The translations under genes and the position numbers were made by a program. Below the pieces are notes generated by a model that was not told the origin of the DNA, did not search any database, and saw nothing but the letters and a program-made list of their open reading frames with translations. A stretch of DNA of 64,000 nt from Mycolicibacterium celeriflavum. GTDB lineage: Bacteria; Actinomycetota; Actinomycetes; Mycobacteriales; Mycobacteriaceae. The DNA lies in NCBI RefSeq assembly GCF_010731795.1, contig NZ_AP022591.1, positions 744,001 to 808,000 of the forward strand. The letters run 5' to 3'. Below, piece after piece: positions 28,202-37,031 of the stretch (positions are counted from its first letter, which is position 1; each line of letters opens with the position of its first letter).

Positions 28202-29446
28202 ATGCCGACTCCCAATCTCCCGCCCGGGTTCGATTTCACCGATCCCGACATCTACGCAGAGCGACTGCCGGTCGATGAGCTCGCCGAGATGCGCAAGGTG
28301 GCGCCCATATGGTGGAACGAGCAGACGAAGGGCAATCTGGCCTTCGGCGACACCGGTTTCTGGGTGGTGACCAAGCACAAGGACGTCAAGGAGATCTCGC
28401 GGCGCAGCGACGTGTTCTCCAGCAACGCGAAGACTGCGCTGCCGAGGTACCGCGACGAGGCCGACTCCGCGTCATTGGAGGCCGGCAAGGTTGTCCTGCT
28501 GAACCAGGACGCACCGCACCACACCCATCTGCGCAAGATCATCTCGCGCGCATTCACCCCCCGGGCCATCGAGTCCCTGCGCGAGGAACTGCGCGAGCGC
28601 GCGGCCAACATTGCCAAAACCGCTGCCGCCGAGGGTTCTGGCGACTTCGTCGAGCAGGTGTCGGCCGAGTTACCCCTGCAGGCGATCGCCGGGCTGATGG
28701 GCGTCCCGCAGGAAGACCGGATGAAGCTGTTCCACTGGTCCAATCAGATGGTCGGTGACCAGGACCCGGAATACAGCAGGAACGATCCGACGGCGGCATC
28801 GGTCGAGTTGATCACTTACGGCATGCAGATGGCCACGGAGCGGACCAAGAATCCGGGCGACGATCTGGTGACCAAGCTCGTGCAGGCCGACGTCGAGGGC
28901 CACAAGCTCTCCGACGACGAGTTCGGCTTCTTCGTCATACTGCTCGCGGTGGCGGGCAACGAGACGACGCGCAACTCGATCACCCAGGGCATGATGGCGT
29001 TCACCGAATTCCCCGACCAGTGGGAGCTGTTCAAGAAGGAACGACCCGCGACGGCCGCCGACGAGATCGTCCGCTGGGCGACCCCGGTCACCTCGTTCCA
29101 GCGCACCGCACTCGAGGACACCGAGTTGGCCGGCGTGAAGATCAAGAAGGGCGACCGGGTGGTGATGTTCTACCGCTCGGCCAACTTCGACGAAGAGGTC
29201 TTCGACGACCCGTACACGTTCGACATTCTGCGAGACCCCAACCCGCACGTGGGTTTCGGCGGCACCGGCGCGCACTACTGCATCGGCGCCAACCTGGCCA
29301 GGATGACGATCGATTTGATCTTCAACGCGATCGCCGACGAGATGCCGAATCTGCGGCCGCTGGCCGAACCCGAGCGGCTACGGTCGGGCTGGCTCAATGG
29401 CATCAAGCACTGGCAGGTCGACTACACCGGAGCGGGCAAGGCGTAG
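28202..29446 (+). CDS. cyp125: Cytochrome P450 CYP125 family (steroid C26/C27 monooxygenase)
   Basis: A 414-residue P450 closely resembling CYP125A1 (Rv3545c). The opening PTPNLPPGFDFTDPDIYAERLP, heme loop VGFGGTGAHYCIGANLA, I-helix AVAGNETTRNSITQG, EIVRWATPV and the ending SGWLNGIKHWQVDYTG are all family hallmarks. CYP125 oxidises the terminal methyl of the cholesterol or cholestenone side chain, starting side-chain degradation. It sits outside a recognisable kstR/mce4 cluster here, so it may be a second CYP125 like the extra paralogue in M. smegmatis. ATG 28202 follows AGGAAAG. It converges with the small membrane gene. Confidence 0.93.
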   Translation: MPTPNLPPGFDFTDPDIYAERLPVDELAEMRKVAPIWWNEQTKGNLAFGDTGFWVVTKHKDVKEISRRSDVFSSNAKTALPRYRDEADSASLEAGKVVLLNQDAPHHTHLRKIISRAFTPRAIESLREELRERAANIAKTAAAEGSGDFVEQVSAELPLQAIAGLMGVPQEDRMKLFHWSNQMVGDQDPEYSRNDPTAASVELITYGMQMATERTKNPGDDLVTKLVQADVEGHKLSDDEFGFFVILLAVAGNETTRNSITQGMMAFTEFPDQWELFKKERPATAADEIVRWATPVTSFQRTALEDTELAGVKIKKGDRVVMFYRSANFDEEVFDDPYTFDILRDPNPHVGFGGTGAHYCIGANLARMTIDLIFNAIADEMPNLRPLAEPERLRSGWLNGIKHWQVDYTGAGKA

Positions 29447-29737
29447 TCAGTAGTCGATGATCGAGCGCCAGTACTCCTCGGGTATCTCGGCGTTCGACCG
29501 CAGCACCATCGCCAGGCCGGTCGCCATCGCGATACCCAGCAGTCCCAGCCACAGACCGAAGAATCCGATGACCGCCCACAGCACGGCGGTCACCGTCGGC
29601 CATGGCGACAGCACTGCCAGCACGGGCGCGAAGAAGAAGCCGGCGCCGATGTACCACGCGGACCCGGCACGGTCGGAGATCAGCACGAAGCGCAGCCACC
29701 GCGGAATCGGTGTCGAAGCGGGCTCGACGGTCTCCAT
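29447..29737 (-). CDS. Small two-helix membrane protein
   Basis: A 96-residue protein from ATG 29737 with a GAGGAAGG ribosome site. Two hydrophobic segments (WYIGAGFFFAPVLAVL and AVIGFFGLWLGLLGIAMATGL) are separated by a short SPWPTVTAV turn; the ends are polar. No family recognised. It converges directly with CYP125 (stops adjacent) and is divergent from the XRE regulator. Confidence 0.65.
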   Translation of the reverse strand: METVEPASTPIPRWLRFVLISDRAGSAWYIGAGFFFAPVLAVLSPWPTVTAVLWAVIGFFGLWLGLLGIAMATGLAMVLRSNAEIPEEYWRSIIDY

Positions 29738-29848
29738 GATTCCTTCCTCTGCTCGATGGACACCTCCGACATTGCTCCCCTGAGGTAACCGGCGCAATTA
29801 CCTGCGACGTAATGGCCGCGCCCATCGTGCTGGGCGACACTGGCAACC

Positions 29849-30625
29849 ATGACCGCTGCGCGCGTGCAGACCCAGACGTTCGGTGCCTTGATGAGGGAAT
29901 GGCGTCGTCGGCGCCGGGTCAGTCAACTGGACCTCGCCATCGCGGCCGAGGTGTCACCCCGGCACGTCAGCTTCATCGAGACGGGCCGGTCGACGCCGAG
30001 CCGGGCGATGGTGCTGCGGCTGGCCGACGTCCTCGACGTGCCGCGCCGCGAACAGAACCAGCTGCTGCTGGCGGCCGGCCTCGCCCCGGTGTATCCCGAG
30101 CGCTCCCTCGACGACCCGGAGATGGCCGCGGTTCGCGCGGGGATCGAGCGAGTCCTCGATGCGTACAACCCGTTCCCCTGCGTTGTGGTGGACCGGCGTT
30201 GGCAGATCGTGCGGGCGAATTCGGGGGCCGGCGTGCTGCTCGACGGTGTTGCGCCAGAATTACTGAAAGAGCCCAACGCCATGCGCATCGCCCTGCATCC
30301 CGACGGGCTGGCACCTCGCATCCGCAACCTCGGCCAGTGGCGACACCACCTCGTCGAGCGGCTGCGCCGCGAGGTCGCCGTCAGCGGGTCGAACGAACTG
30401 ACCGCGCTGCTGGCTGAAATCGATTCCTACCCAGGTGATCCCGACGGCTCACCGGACGTCGGCGGCGTGGCGGTGCCGCTCGAGTTGTACGCGCCGGACG
30501 GCAGGCTGCTGAAATTCCTGTCCACCGTGACGACCTTCGGCACCGCGCTCGATCTGACCGCCGCCGAGCTGTCCATCGAGGCGTTCCTGCCCGCCGACGA
30601 GGTGACCGCGGCCGCGTTGCGGTGA
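29849..30625 (+). CDS. XRE-family regulator with MmyB-like ligand-binding domain
   Basis: A 258-residue regulator. The N-terminal helix-turn-helix is FGALMREWRRRRRVSQLDLA, then SPRHVSFIETGRSTPSRAMV. The C-terminal MmyB-like sensor domain shows VVVDRRWQIVRANSGAGVLL and FLSTVTTFGTALDLTAAELSIEAFLPADE, split between residues 110 and 250. Such proteins often sense fatty acids or small ligands and control an adjacent gene. Start ATG 29849. Confidence 0.9.
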   Translation: MTAARVQTQTFGALMREWRRRRRVSQLDLAIAAEVSPRHVSFIETGRSTPSRAMVLRLADVLDVPRREQNQLLLAAGLAPVYPERSLDDPEMAAVRAGIERVLDAYNPFPCVVVDRRWQIVRANSGAGVLLDGVAPELLKEPNAMRIALHPDGLAPRIRNLGQWRHHLVERLRREVAVSGSNELTALLAEIDSYPGDPDGSPDVGGVAVPLELYAPDGRLLKFLSTVTTFGTALDLTAAELSIEAFLPADEVTAAALR

Positions 30626-30697
30626 AACCCGCCGTCGCGCCGGTAGTCCGACGGAACCGGGCATGTACGGCCGCCGACACCAATAGAGTCTGACGAC

Positions 30698-31117
30698 ATG
30701 GACAACCGACTCGTCGCGGCGGCTGCCGTCATCCTCGTCGCCGGTGCCGCGGGCTGCTCGTCGCCACCCGCCGCGCTCGGCGGAACGACCGCGAAGGTAA
30801 CCATCAACGGCAAGAGCACCGGCGGCCCCCACGCGGTGAGGTGTACGCAGACCGGATGGATGTGGACCATCGAAACCCCCGACGATGCCAAGGGCTTCAC
30901 AGCCACCATCAACACCGGAGACGTCGTCACCGCCGAATCGGTCACATTCCAGGACTTCGATGGCTTCAGCGGAAACTTCTGGAAAGGCAACGTCGGCGAG
31001 GCCGAGGTGAAGGGCAAGGGCGGCAAGTACACGATCACCGGCTCGGCGGACGGCTCGTTCACCGACAACCCGAGCAACGCGGTCACCGCCACGTTCCGCA
31101 TCGAAGCCGACTGCTGA
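30698..31117 (+). CDS. LpqH-family lipoprotein (19 kDa antigen-like)
   Basis: A 139-residue lipoprotein. The signal peptide ends in a lipobox LVAGAAGC with Cys20 as the lipidation site, so it is anchored to the membrane and surface exposed. The mature part (KVTINGKST, VRCTQTGWMWTIET, KYTITGSADG) is the pattern of the mycobacterial 19 kDa LpqH family; the inner cysteine and the final Cys could pair. Members are strong TLR2 ligands with uncertain physiological roles. Confidence 0.88.
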   Translation: MDNRLVAAAAVILVAGAAGCSSPPAALGGTTAKVTINGKSTGGPHAVRCTQTGWMWTIETPDDAKGFTATINTGDVVTAESVTFQDFDGFSGNFWKGNVGEAEVKGKGGKYTITGSADGSFTDNPSNAVTATFRIEADC

Positions 31118-31124
31118 GCGCGCC

Positions 31125-31499
31125 GTGATTCATGAATTCCGCCGCGCGGTCGAAGCGGCCGATCTCGACGCCGTCATGGCCTTGTGCCGCGACGACGTCG
31201 TCTTCCGCAGCCCCGTGGTCTTCACGCCCTACGAGGGACGGGATGCGCTGCGGCAGATACTCGCTGCGGTGATGGAGGTCTTCGACGATTTCCGGTATGC
31301 CCGGGAGATCGGAGCAGCCGACGCCCGCGACCACGCGCTCGTGTTCCAGGCGAAGGTCGGTGACAAGGAGATCGAGGGCTGCGATTTCATCCAACTCGAC
31401 GAGGACGGCGCCATCAGGGAGCTCACCGTCATGGTGCGTCCGCTGTCCGCGACGTTGACGCTGGCCGAGATGATGAAAACACGGCTCGCTGGGATCTGA
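31125..31499 (+). CDS. SnoaL/NTF2-like protein
   Basis: A 124-residue single NTF2-fold protein: FRRAVEAADLDAVMALCRDDVVFRSPV, then FEGRDALRQIL-like (YEGRDALRQIL) and LVFQAKVGDKEIEG, typical SnoaL pattern. Start GTG 31125, seven bases after the lpqH-type stop, so they may be co-transcribed. Possible small-molecule isomerase or binding protein; no catalytic assignment can be made. Confidence 0.75.
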   Translation: MIHEFRRAVEAADLDAVMALCRDDVVFRSPVVFTPYEGRDALRQILAAVMEVFDDFRYAREIGAADARDHALVFQAKVGDKEIEGCDFIQLDEDGAIRELTVMVRPLSATLTLAEMMKTRLAGI

Positions 31500-31506
31500 C
31501 GGGCAC

Positions 31507-31517
31507 TGGTAAGACCA
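31507..31517. promoter_or_regulatory. FadR-type operator
   Basis: TGGTAAGACCA (TGGT-N3-ACCA) resembles the FadR core TGGTNNGACCA and is flanked by further partly symmetrical bases. It lies 38 bp before the FadR/GntR gene, consistent with autoregulation. Confidence 0.55.
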
Positions 31518-31554
31518 CTTGACCTCTGGCCTGTTTCGATGGCAGGCTGGCGGC

Positions 31555-32277
31555 ATGGCACTTCAACCGGTGAACCGTCGCTCAGTTCCCGAGGACGTCT
31601 TCGAGCAGATCGTCGCCGAGGTGCTCAGCGGCGAGATGCAACCCGGTGAGTCGCTTCCGAGCGAGCGCAGGCTCGCCGAGGTCCTGGGGGTCTCCCGGCC
31701 CGCCGTTCGGGAGGCGCTCAAGCGGCTCACCGCAGCGGGCCTGGTGGAGGTGCGCCAGGGCGACGCGACCACCGTGCGCGACTTCCGCCGTCATGCGGGC
31801 CTGGATCTGCTGCCGCGCCTGCTCATCCGGGCCGGCGAACTCGACTTGTCCGTCGTGCGCAGCATTCTGGAGACCCGGCTTCACAACGGACCCAAGGTGG
31901 CCGAACTGGCCGCCGAGCGGTGCGGTGCCGACCTGGCCGAACCACTCGAGAAAGCGGTGGATGCCCTTGGGGCCGAGGACGATCCCGTCGAACGACAACG
32001 CCACGCGCTGACGTTCTGGGACCACATCGTCGACGGCGCCGACTCAATCGCGTTCCGGCTCATGTACAACACGTTGCGGGCCACCTACGAACCGGCGCTG
32101 CCCGCGCTGGCCACCGTGATGGCCGACGAGGTCGGCAGGCCCCAGGCATACCGGGAACTGGCCGACGCAATCACCGCAGGCGATCCACCGCGGGCCCGAA
32201 CGGCCGCCCAGGCCCTTCTCGAACCTGCGACGACGGCGCTTCTCGACGCCCTCGGCAATCTGGAGGACCGGCAGTGA
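31555..32277 (+). CDS. GntR/FadR-family regulator
   Basis: A 240-residue regulator. The winged helix-turn-helix carries [20 protein letters not shown], then [26 protein letters not shown] (26 residues, 36 to 61) and [11 protein letters not shown]; the rest is an FCD-like effector domain. It resembles Rv0494, which is described as a fatty-acid-responsive regulator. Start ATG 31555. The stop overlaps the next start as GTGA, coupling it to the hydroxylase gene. A TGGT-N3-ACCA palindrome upstream suggests autoregulation and perhaps acyl-CoA sensing. Confidence 0.9.
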   Translation: MALQPVNRRSVPEDVFEQIVAEVLSGEMQPGESLPSERRLAEVLGVSRPAVREALKRLTAAGLVEVRQGDATTVRDFRRHAGLDLLPRLLIRAGELDLSVVRSILETRLHNGPKVAELAAERCGADLAEPLEKAVDALGAEDDPVERQRHALTFWDHIVDGADSIAFRLMYNTLRATYEPALPALATVMADEVGRPQAYRELADAITAGDPPRARTAAQALLEPATTALLDALGNLEDRQ

Positions 32278-32951
32278 CGACCGCGACCACCCGCAATGCG
32301 CGCACGGGCTTCACGCTCAGGCACGCACAGCGCGAATTCTGGAAACACCCCTCGCCCTGGATGATCGGCAGCACCCTCGTCGCCGCGCTGGTGGCCCGCA
32401 TCGCCGTCGGTGACTGGCAGATCACCGACGCGATCGTCCCGGTGGTGATGCTCGCGCTGTTTCCGTTCTTCGAGTGGATCATTCACGTCTGCATCTTGCA
32501 TTGGCGTCCGAAGCGGCTGGGGCCGTTGACAATCGATCCACTGCTCGCCCGTGAGCATCGGGCCCACCACAGCCATCCGCGTGACATTCCGCTGATATTC
32601 ATCCCGTGGAAGTCGCTGGCCACCTGGGTGCTGCCGCTGACGGTCGCGATCGGACTACTGGCGTTCCCCCGGTTGGGTATGGGCCTGACGTACCTGGTGT
32701 GCATCGGCACGCTCGGGTTGGCCTACGAGTGGACGCATTACCTGATCCACAGCGACTACAAGCCGAAAACCGCGCTCTATCGGGCGATCTGGCGCAACCA
32801 TCGCCACCACCACTTCAAGAACGAGCACTACTGGTTCACGGTGACCAGTTCGGGGACCGCCGACCGGGTGCTCGGCACCTACCCCGATCCGGCCCGCGTA
32901 CAGAACTCCCCGACCGCGAAGAACCTGCACGCCGAACACCAGCCGGCGTGA
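32274..32951 (+). CDS. Fatty acid hydroxylase/sterol desaturase family membrane protein
   Basis: A 225-residue diiron membrane enzyme. Conserved histidine clusters [24 protein letters not shown] and [11 protein letters not shown] provide the metal ligands. Membrane helices lie around 40-70 and 120-160. The family hydroxylates fatty acyl chains or sterols. The GTG start (32274) overlaps the GntR stop, so the gene is coupled to its likely regulator. Substrate unknown; fatty acid or carotenoid are the main alternatives. Confidence 0.88.
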   Translation: MTTATTRNARTGFTLRHAQREFWKHPSPWMIGSTLVAALVARIAVGDWQITDAIVPVVMLALFPFFEWIIHVCILHWRPKRLGPLTIDPLLAREHRAHHSHPRDIPLIFIPWKSLATWVLPLTVAIGLLAFPRLGMGLTYLVCIGTLGLAYEWTHYLIHSDYKPKTALYRAIWRNHRHHHFKNEHYWFTVTSSGTADRVLGTYPDPARVQNSPTAKNLHAEHQPA

Positions 32952-32964
32952 CCGCGCCCGCCCG

Positions 32965-33717
32965 CTAGTACTGCACGATGACCGGGTCGCCGAGGCTCAC
33001 GGTGTTGAAGTACCAGTCGGCGTTGTCCGGGCTGAGGTTGATGCATCCGTGGCTCACGTTTTCGTACCCTTGCGAACCCGTCGACCAGGGCGCGCCGTGC
33101 ACGTACACCCCGCCCCAGGTGATCCGAACCGCGTCGTAGACGGTGAGCTTGTAGCCTTCCGGATCGTCCAGCGGGATACCGATGGTGCGCGAATCCATGA
33201 TGACCACACTGTCCTTCTCGAGAACCGTGAAGGACCCGGTGGGTGTGGCGAATCCGTATTTGCCCATCGACGCGGGCATCTCGCGCGCGACCTCTCCGTC
33301 GATGCTGACGGTGAACGTATGGGCGCCGATGTCGGCGACGCTGACTACCGCGGCACCGGTCTGGAAGTTCGCCTTCGCGTTGCCTGCCGAGACCGTGATG
33401 GTCGAGTGCGCCGGCCAGAACTCGGCCGGATCCCACTGCAGCACATGGTCGTTGACCCACGTGAAGCTTCCGGGAGGCGCTCCGGCGGGCATGGCGGGCG
33501 AGGAGAACTCGACGCTCCGCTCGGCAGCCGCCCGGTCACGGATCGCCCGGTCGAAGGTCACCGTCACCGGATGCGCGACACCCACCGTCTGTCCGGCCGG
33601 TTGGATGCTGGCCACGTCGGTCGGCGTCGTGATGCCCGCAGCGCTGGTCGCGGTGGACCCCGCCAAGGTGAGCACCGCGAGGCTCGCCACCGCCAGCGCA
33701 TTTCGAAGCTTCAGCAC
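32965..33717 (-). CDS. L,D-transpeptidase (LdtA/LdtMt1-like)
   Basis: A 250-residue exported L,D-transpeptidase. The N-terminal signal peptide (LAVASLAVLTLAGSTATSAAG) is followed by a bacterial Ig-like domain and the YkuD catalytic domain. Motif HGAPW precedes SHGCINLS, with catalytic Cys225. The length matches LdtMt1 (about 251). It makes 3-3 cross-links in peptidoglycan using a tetrapeptide donor and is a carbapenem target class. It follows a strong hairpin (33767-33800) in the divergent interval. Confidence 0.93.
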   Translation of the reverse strand: MLKLRNALAVASLAVLTLAGSTATSAAGITTPTDVASIQPAGQTVGVAHPVTVTFDRAIRDRAAAERSVEFSSPAMPAGAPPGSFTWVNDHVLQWDPAEFWPAHSTITVSAGNAKANFQTGAAVVSVADIGAHTFTVSIDGEVAREMPASMGKYGFATPTGSFTVLEKDSVVIMDSRTIGIPLDDPEGYKLTVYDAVRITWGGVYVHGAPWSTGSQGYENVSHGCINLSPDNADWYFNTVSLGDPVIVQY

Positions 33718-33766
33718 ACTTCTATCCTAGTTCGTCTCGTGCGGTTACCTCGGCAACCGCAATGGG

Positions 33767-33800
33767 CGCCCGCCTGCGCATGTCTGCGCGCAGGCGGGCG
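33767..33800. terminator. Strong GC-rich hairpin
   Basis: Arms 33767-33779 and 33788-33800 are perfect 13-bp reverse complements (CGCCCGCCTGCGC) with an 8-nt loop. It lies between the L,D-transpeptidase start and the end of the DUF7159 gene, where transcripts of the latter would stop; a weaker hairpin (TGCGGTT...AACCGCA) lies at 33740-33761. No T-tract, as usual in mycobacteria. Confidence 0.65.
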
Positions 33801-33954
33801 TCGTCCTCACTGCACTTATCGAATGTGCTGCTCAGATCGTTTCACGGGACGTCGATCGGCGCGCGTGTGGCGAACCGGGTGACGGCCAGCAACGGATAGC
33901 CGGGACCGAGTGCGCCGGTATCCAGCACACCGATCACAGCCGCGACGCCTGCGG

Positions 33955-35316
33955 TCACGGAGGTGGCAGCACCGGCGGGGGTGGCGGCGCAGGGGGCTGC
34001 GGCGGTGGGGGTGGTGCTTCTGGGGGCGGCGGAGGCGGCGCAGGTCCGGCGGGCGGCGCGGCCGGCGTGGGTGCCTGCTGCAGTGCGGGGTCGTCGTCGC
34101 CGATATTGGAGAACCGGTCCCTGATCCGCTGCAGGAGACCTTTGCGCTCGGGCACCGGGGTGGGCTGGGCCGGCACCAAGCCCGGCGCCCTCGATTCCGG
34201 CGGCAGCACCGGTGCGCCCGGCACGGTGACGGCTGGCGCTTCGGGCGGCGCGACCGTTGGGGGCGGGCTTTCCGGTTCTGCGGGGATGTCGACCGCCGCA
34301 GGGATGTCGACGGCCGCGGCAGGCGGCTCGGAGGGCACCTCGGCAGCGGGAAGAGGGGTCACGACCGGCGGTGGTGGTGCGGGCACCGCCGCGGGCGCGG
34401 GTACAGCGGCCGGACGGGGATCGGCGGCCGCTGCCATATCGGGCGACGATTTGGCAGCCGGGCTGGGCTCGGCCGGCGTGGTGTTCTTCCCGAGCCCGAC
34501 CTGCATGCTGATCGCCGCCGAAACCGAAACCACGAACGTGACCGTACCGACGGCCAGCATGGCCAGCGGGCCGACCTGCGTGGTGTGGCGTTGCCGCTGC
34601 TTCTGCGTGCGACGCAGCGGTTGCTCGTCGGCGAAGGTGAACTCGCGGCCGTGGGCGGCGGCGAGCGCTGCGCCCCTGGCCAACGCCAGCTCGGCCTCGG
34701 CAGGCGCGAACACCGGCACCGACAGCGTGGTTTCCAGCCACGGCATGAGCGCGTCGAAATCGCCGCCCGATCCGACCAGGACCAGTGCCTCGGGCCGCCA
34801 GTCGGCCTTGGCGAATATGGCGCTCAGCCAACTGGTCAACGACTCTTCGCTGTGGATCGAATGGTTGACCGCGGTCTGCACCGCGCCTTCTCGCATGTTC
34901 ACGACGAGCGCGATGACGGTGTCGCACTCGACCACGCACACCGCGGTGACGTCGTTACCGATCATTTCCGCGAGAGCCCAGGCCAACGCCTCCGACGCCT
35001 CTGGCAACTGGACCGGCATCACGTTGTCGAATCCGCAGTCGCTCAAGGACCTGAGCAGCAGCGAGGCCTCGACGTCGGCGTCGTCGCTCCACGTCACGCC
35101 GATGGTATGCAACCGGTGGCCACGATTGGCGGCAAGCGCCTCGGCCCGCAGCACCGCCGCCGCGGCCTGATCGGAGGTCTCTCGTGGCGAGGACCGACGA
35201 AAAGGAAGAATCTCGATGGCATCGCGGTCGACGGTCGCGCCGTCGGCATCCTGTCCTTCGACGAGGACAAGGCCGACAGCAGATCGTGTCACCGACAAGC
35301 CCAGTACGGCGTCCAC
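33955..35316 (-). CDS. DUF7159-like protein with proline-rich tail
   Basis: A 453-residue protein from GTG 35316 behind an AAGGGG site (GTG 35322 is also possible). The first 215 residues look globular, opening DAVLGLSVTRSAVGLVLVEG, with ASHKA-like features such as CVVECDTVIALVV and ALVLVGSGGDFD; they match the mycobacterial DUF7159 type. A membrane helix follows (LAMLAVGTVTFVVSVSAAI, about 250-270), then a Pro/Ala-rich tail that ends in poly-Pro blocks. Probably a membrane-anchored envelope protein. Function unknown. Confidence 0.7.
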   Translation of the reverse strand: MDAVLGLSVTRSAVGLVLVEGQDADGATVDRDAIEILPFRRSSPRETSDQAAAAVLRAEALAANRGHRLHTIGVTWSDDADVEASLLLRSLSDCGFDNVMPVQLPEASEALAWALAEMIGNDVTAVCVVECDTVIALVVNMREGAVQTAVNHSIHSEESLTSWLSAIFAKADWRPEALVLVGSGGDFDALMPWLETTLSVPVFAPAEAELALARGAALAAAHGREFTFADEQPLRRTQKQRQRHTTQVGPLAMLAVGTVTFVVSVSAAISMQVGLGKNTTPAEPSPAAKSSPDMAAAADPRPAAVPAPAAVPAPPPPVVTPLPAAEVPSEPPAAAVDIPAAVDIPAEPESPPPTVAPPEAPAVTVPGAPVLPPESRAPGLVPAQPTPVPERKGLLQRIRDRFSNIGDDDPALQQAPTPAAPPAGPAPPPPPPEAPPPPPQPPAPPPPPVLPPP

Positions 35317-35549
35317 ACACACCCCTTCGGACGTCCATCCACCGCAGGCGACCGTAACAGCAAGGCGCACCGCCGGCTCCGCCGGGCAGTGGCGAGCGGG
35401 CGGGTCGCCGCCGACAATTGGATGAACCGAAATGTGCTGTGCCGCTTCCACCCCTGTAAGCATCGGCTGTTCCCCTTTGCCAAGGGGCCGTTCGCAATCA
35501 CGCATGATCAGCCCCCGGGACGCATACTCCCGTGGCAGGGTGAGGTCCC

Positions 35550-37016
35550 ATGGCAGCAGTCGAGCAGACGGAAGGCGCACCCAGCGGCCGCACGGTATTC
35601 GGGCACCCGATCGGGCTGACCAACCTGTTCGGAGTGGAGCTGTGGGAGCGGTTCTCCTTCTACGGCATGCTGACGATTCTGGGCTACTACCTCTACTACT
35701 CGGCCACCGACGGCGGTCTCGATCTTCCCCAGAGCACGGCCACCGGCATCGTCGGCGCCTACGGCGGGCTGGTCTACCTGTCGACGGTGCTCGGCGGATG
35801 GATCGCCGACCGGATACTCGGCATGGAGCGCACCGTTTTCTACGGCGGTGTAGTGGTGATGTTCGGCCACATCGCGCTCGCGGTGGTGCCGGGATTGGCG
35901 GGCGTGGCCGCGGGTCTGGTACTGGTCGCGCTGGGTTCGGGTGCATTGAAAGCCAATGCGTCCTCCCTGCTCGGCACGCTCTACGACAAGGGCGATCCGC
36001 GCTGCGACGGCGGATTCACGTTGTTCTATCTCGGAATCAACCTGGGCGCGTTCACCGGCCCACTGATCACCGGCCTTCTGCAAACCCGCGTCGGCTTCCA
36101 CTACGGATTCGGCGCGGCCGCTGTCGGTATGGCTTTGGGGCTGACGCAGTACGTCGTGTTCCGACGGAACCTCGGCGACCACGGCCGTCATGTGCCTAAC
36201 CCGCTGCCGCGCAGTGCATTCGGCCGAGCAGCAGGTGTGGCGCTGGTGGGCGTCGTGGCGATCGTCGTGGTCTTCTCGACAGGTGTGGTGCAGCTGTCGA
36301 ACCTGTCGCAGGTCACGACCGGTGTCATCGTAGCGGCATCGGTGACCTACTTCGCGGTGATGCTCACCAGCGCGAAGGTCTCGACCGTCGAACGGACCCG
36401 GGTGCGCGCGTTCATTCCGCTGTTCGTCGCCAATGCGGTGTTCTGGTCACTGTTCCAACAGATCTTCACCGTGCTCGCGGTCTACTCCGACGAGCGGATG
36501 AACTGGTCGGTCTTCGGGTGGACGGCGCCGTCGAGTTGGATCGGGTCGATCGAGCCGGTCTGGATCATCGCGCTCTCACCACTTTTCGCGATCCTGTGGA
36601 CCCGACTCGGCGAGCGCGCGCCCACCACCCCGCGCAAGTTCGCGTACGGCGTCATCGGAATGGGGTTGGCGTTTCTCCTGTTTCTGCCGATGGCCGGCAC
36701 CACCGGCCGGGCGGTGCCCGCGCTGTTCGTGGTCGGCGTCATGGCAGTGTTCGCGATCAGCGAGTTGCTGCTGTCGCCGATCGGGCTATCGGCCACCACA
36801 AAGCTTGCGCCCGAAGCGTTCCGGGCCCAGATGATGGCTTTGTACTTCTTCTCGGTCGGCCTCGGCACCTCGATGTCGGGGGTGCTGGCCGGCTACTACG
36901 ACCCCGCGCGGGAGTTCGCCTACTTCGGCATCATCGGGGCGGTGGCGGTGGCGGCGGGCGTGACGTTGTTCGCCCTGGCGCCGTGGATCAGCCGTCACAT
37001 GGAGGGCGTGCACTGA
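35550..37016 (+). CDS. POT/PTR2 family proton-dependent peptide transporter
   Basis: A 488-residue MFS transporter of the proton-oligopeptide family. The signature ELWERFSFYGM is near residue 30, GGWIADRILG follows in helix 2-3, and about 12-14 membrane segments are visible, including the late FFSVGLGTSMSGVLAGYY. It imports di/tripeptides or nitrate-like substrates using a proton gradient. ATG 35550 follows a GTGAGG site. It is divergent from the DUF7159 gene (233-bp gap with nothing else seen). Confidence 0.92.
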   Translation: MAAVEQTEGAPSGRTVFGHPIGLTNLFGVELWERFSFYGMLTILGYYLYYSATDGGLDLPQSTATGIVGAYGGLVYLSTVLGGWIADRILGMERTVFYGGVVVMFGHIALAVVPGLAGVAAGLVLVALGSGALKANASSLLGTLYDKGDPRCDGGFTLFYLGINLGAFTGPLITGLLQTRVGFHYGFGAAAVGMALGLTQYVVFRRNLGDHGRHVPNPLPRSAFGRAAGVALVGVVAIVVVFSTGVVQLSNLSQVTTGVIVAASVTYFAVMLTSAKVSTVERTRVRAFIPLFVANAVFWSLFQQIFTVLAVYSDERMNWSVFGWTAPSSWIGSIEPVWIIALSPLFAILWTRLGERAPTTPRKFAYGVIGMGLAFLLFLPMAGTTGRAVPALFVVGVMAVFAISELLLSPIGLSATTKLAPEAFRAQMMALYFFSVGLGTSMSGVLAGYYDPAREFAYFGIIGAVAVAAGVTLFALAPWISRHMEGVH

Positions 37017-37031
37017 CGGGCGGGTCGACGG

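Noticed and set aside
33842..34939. Minus-strand frame whose last 40 residues look protein-like
   Set aside because: Most of it is an Arg-rich shadow of the DUF7159 gene; the plausible end is too short to support a gene.
33910..35619. Plus-strand open frame (569 codons) antisense to the DUF7159 gene
   Set aside because: Composed of Arg/Gly runs opposite a Pro-rich coding tail; no recognisable domain.
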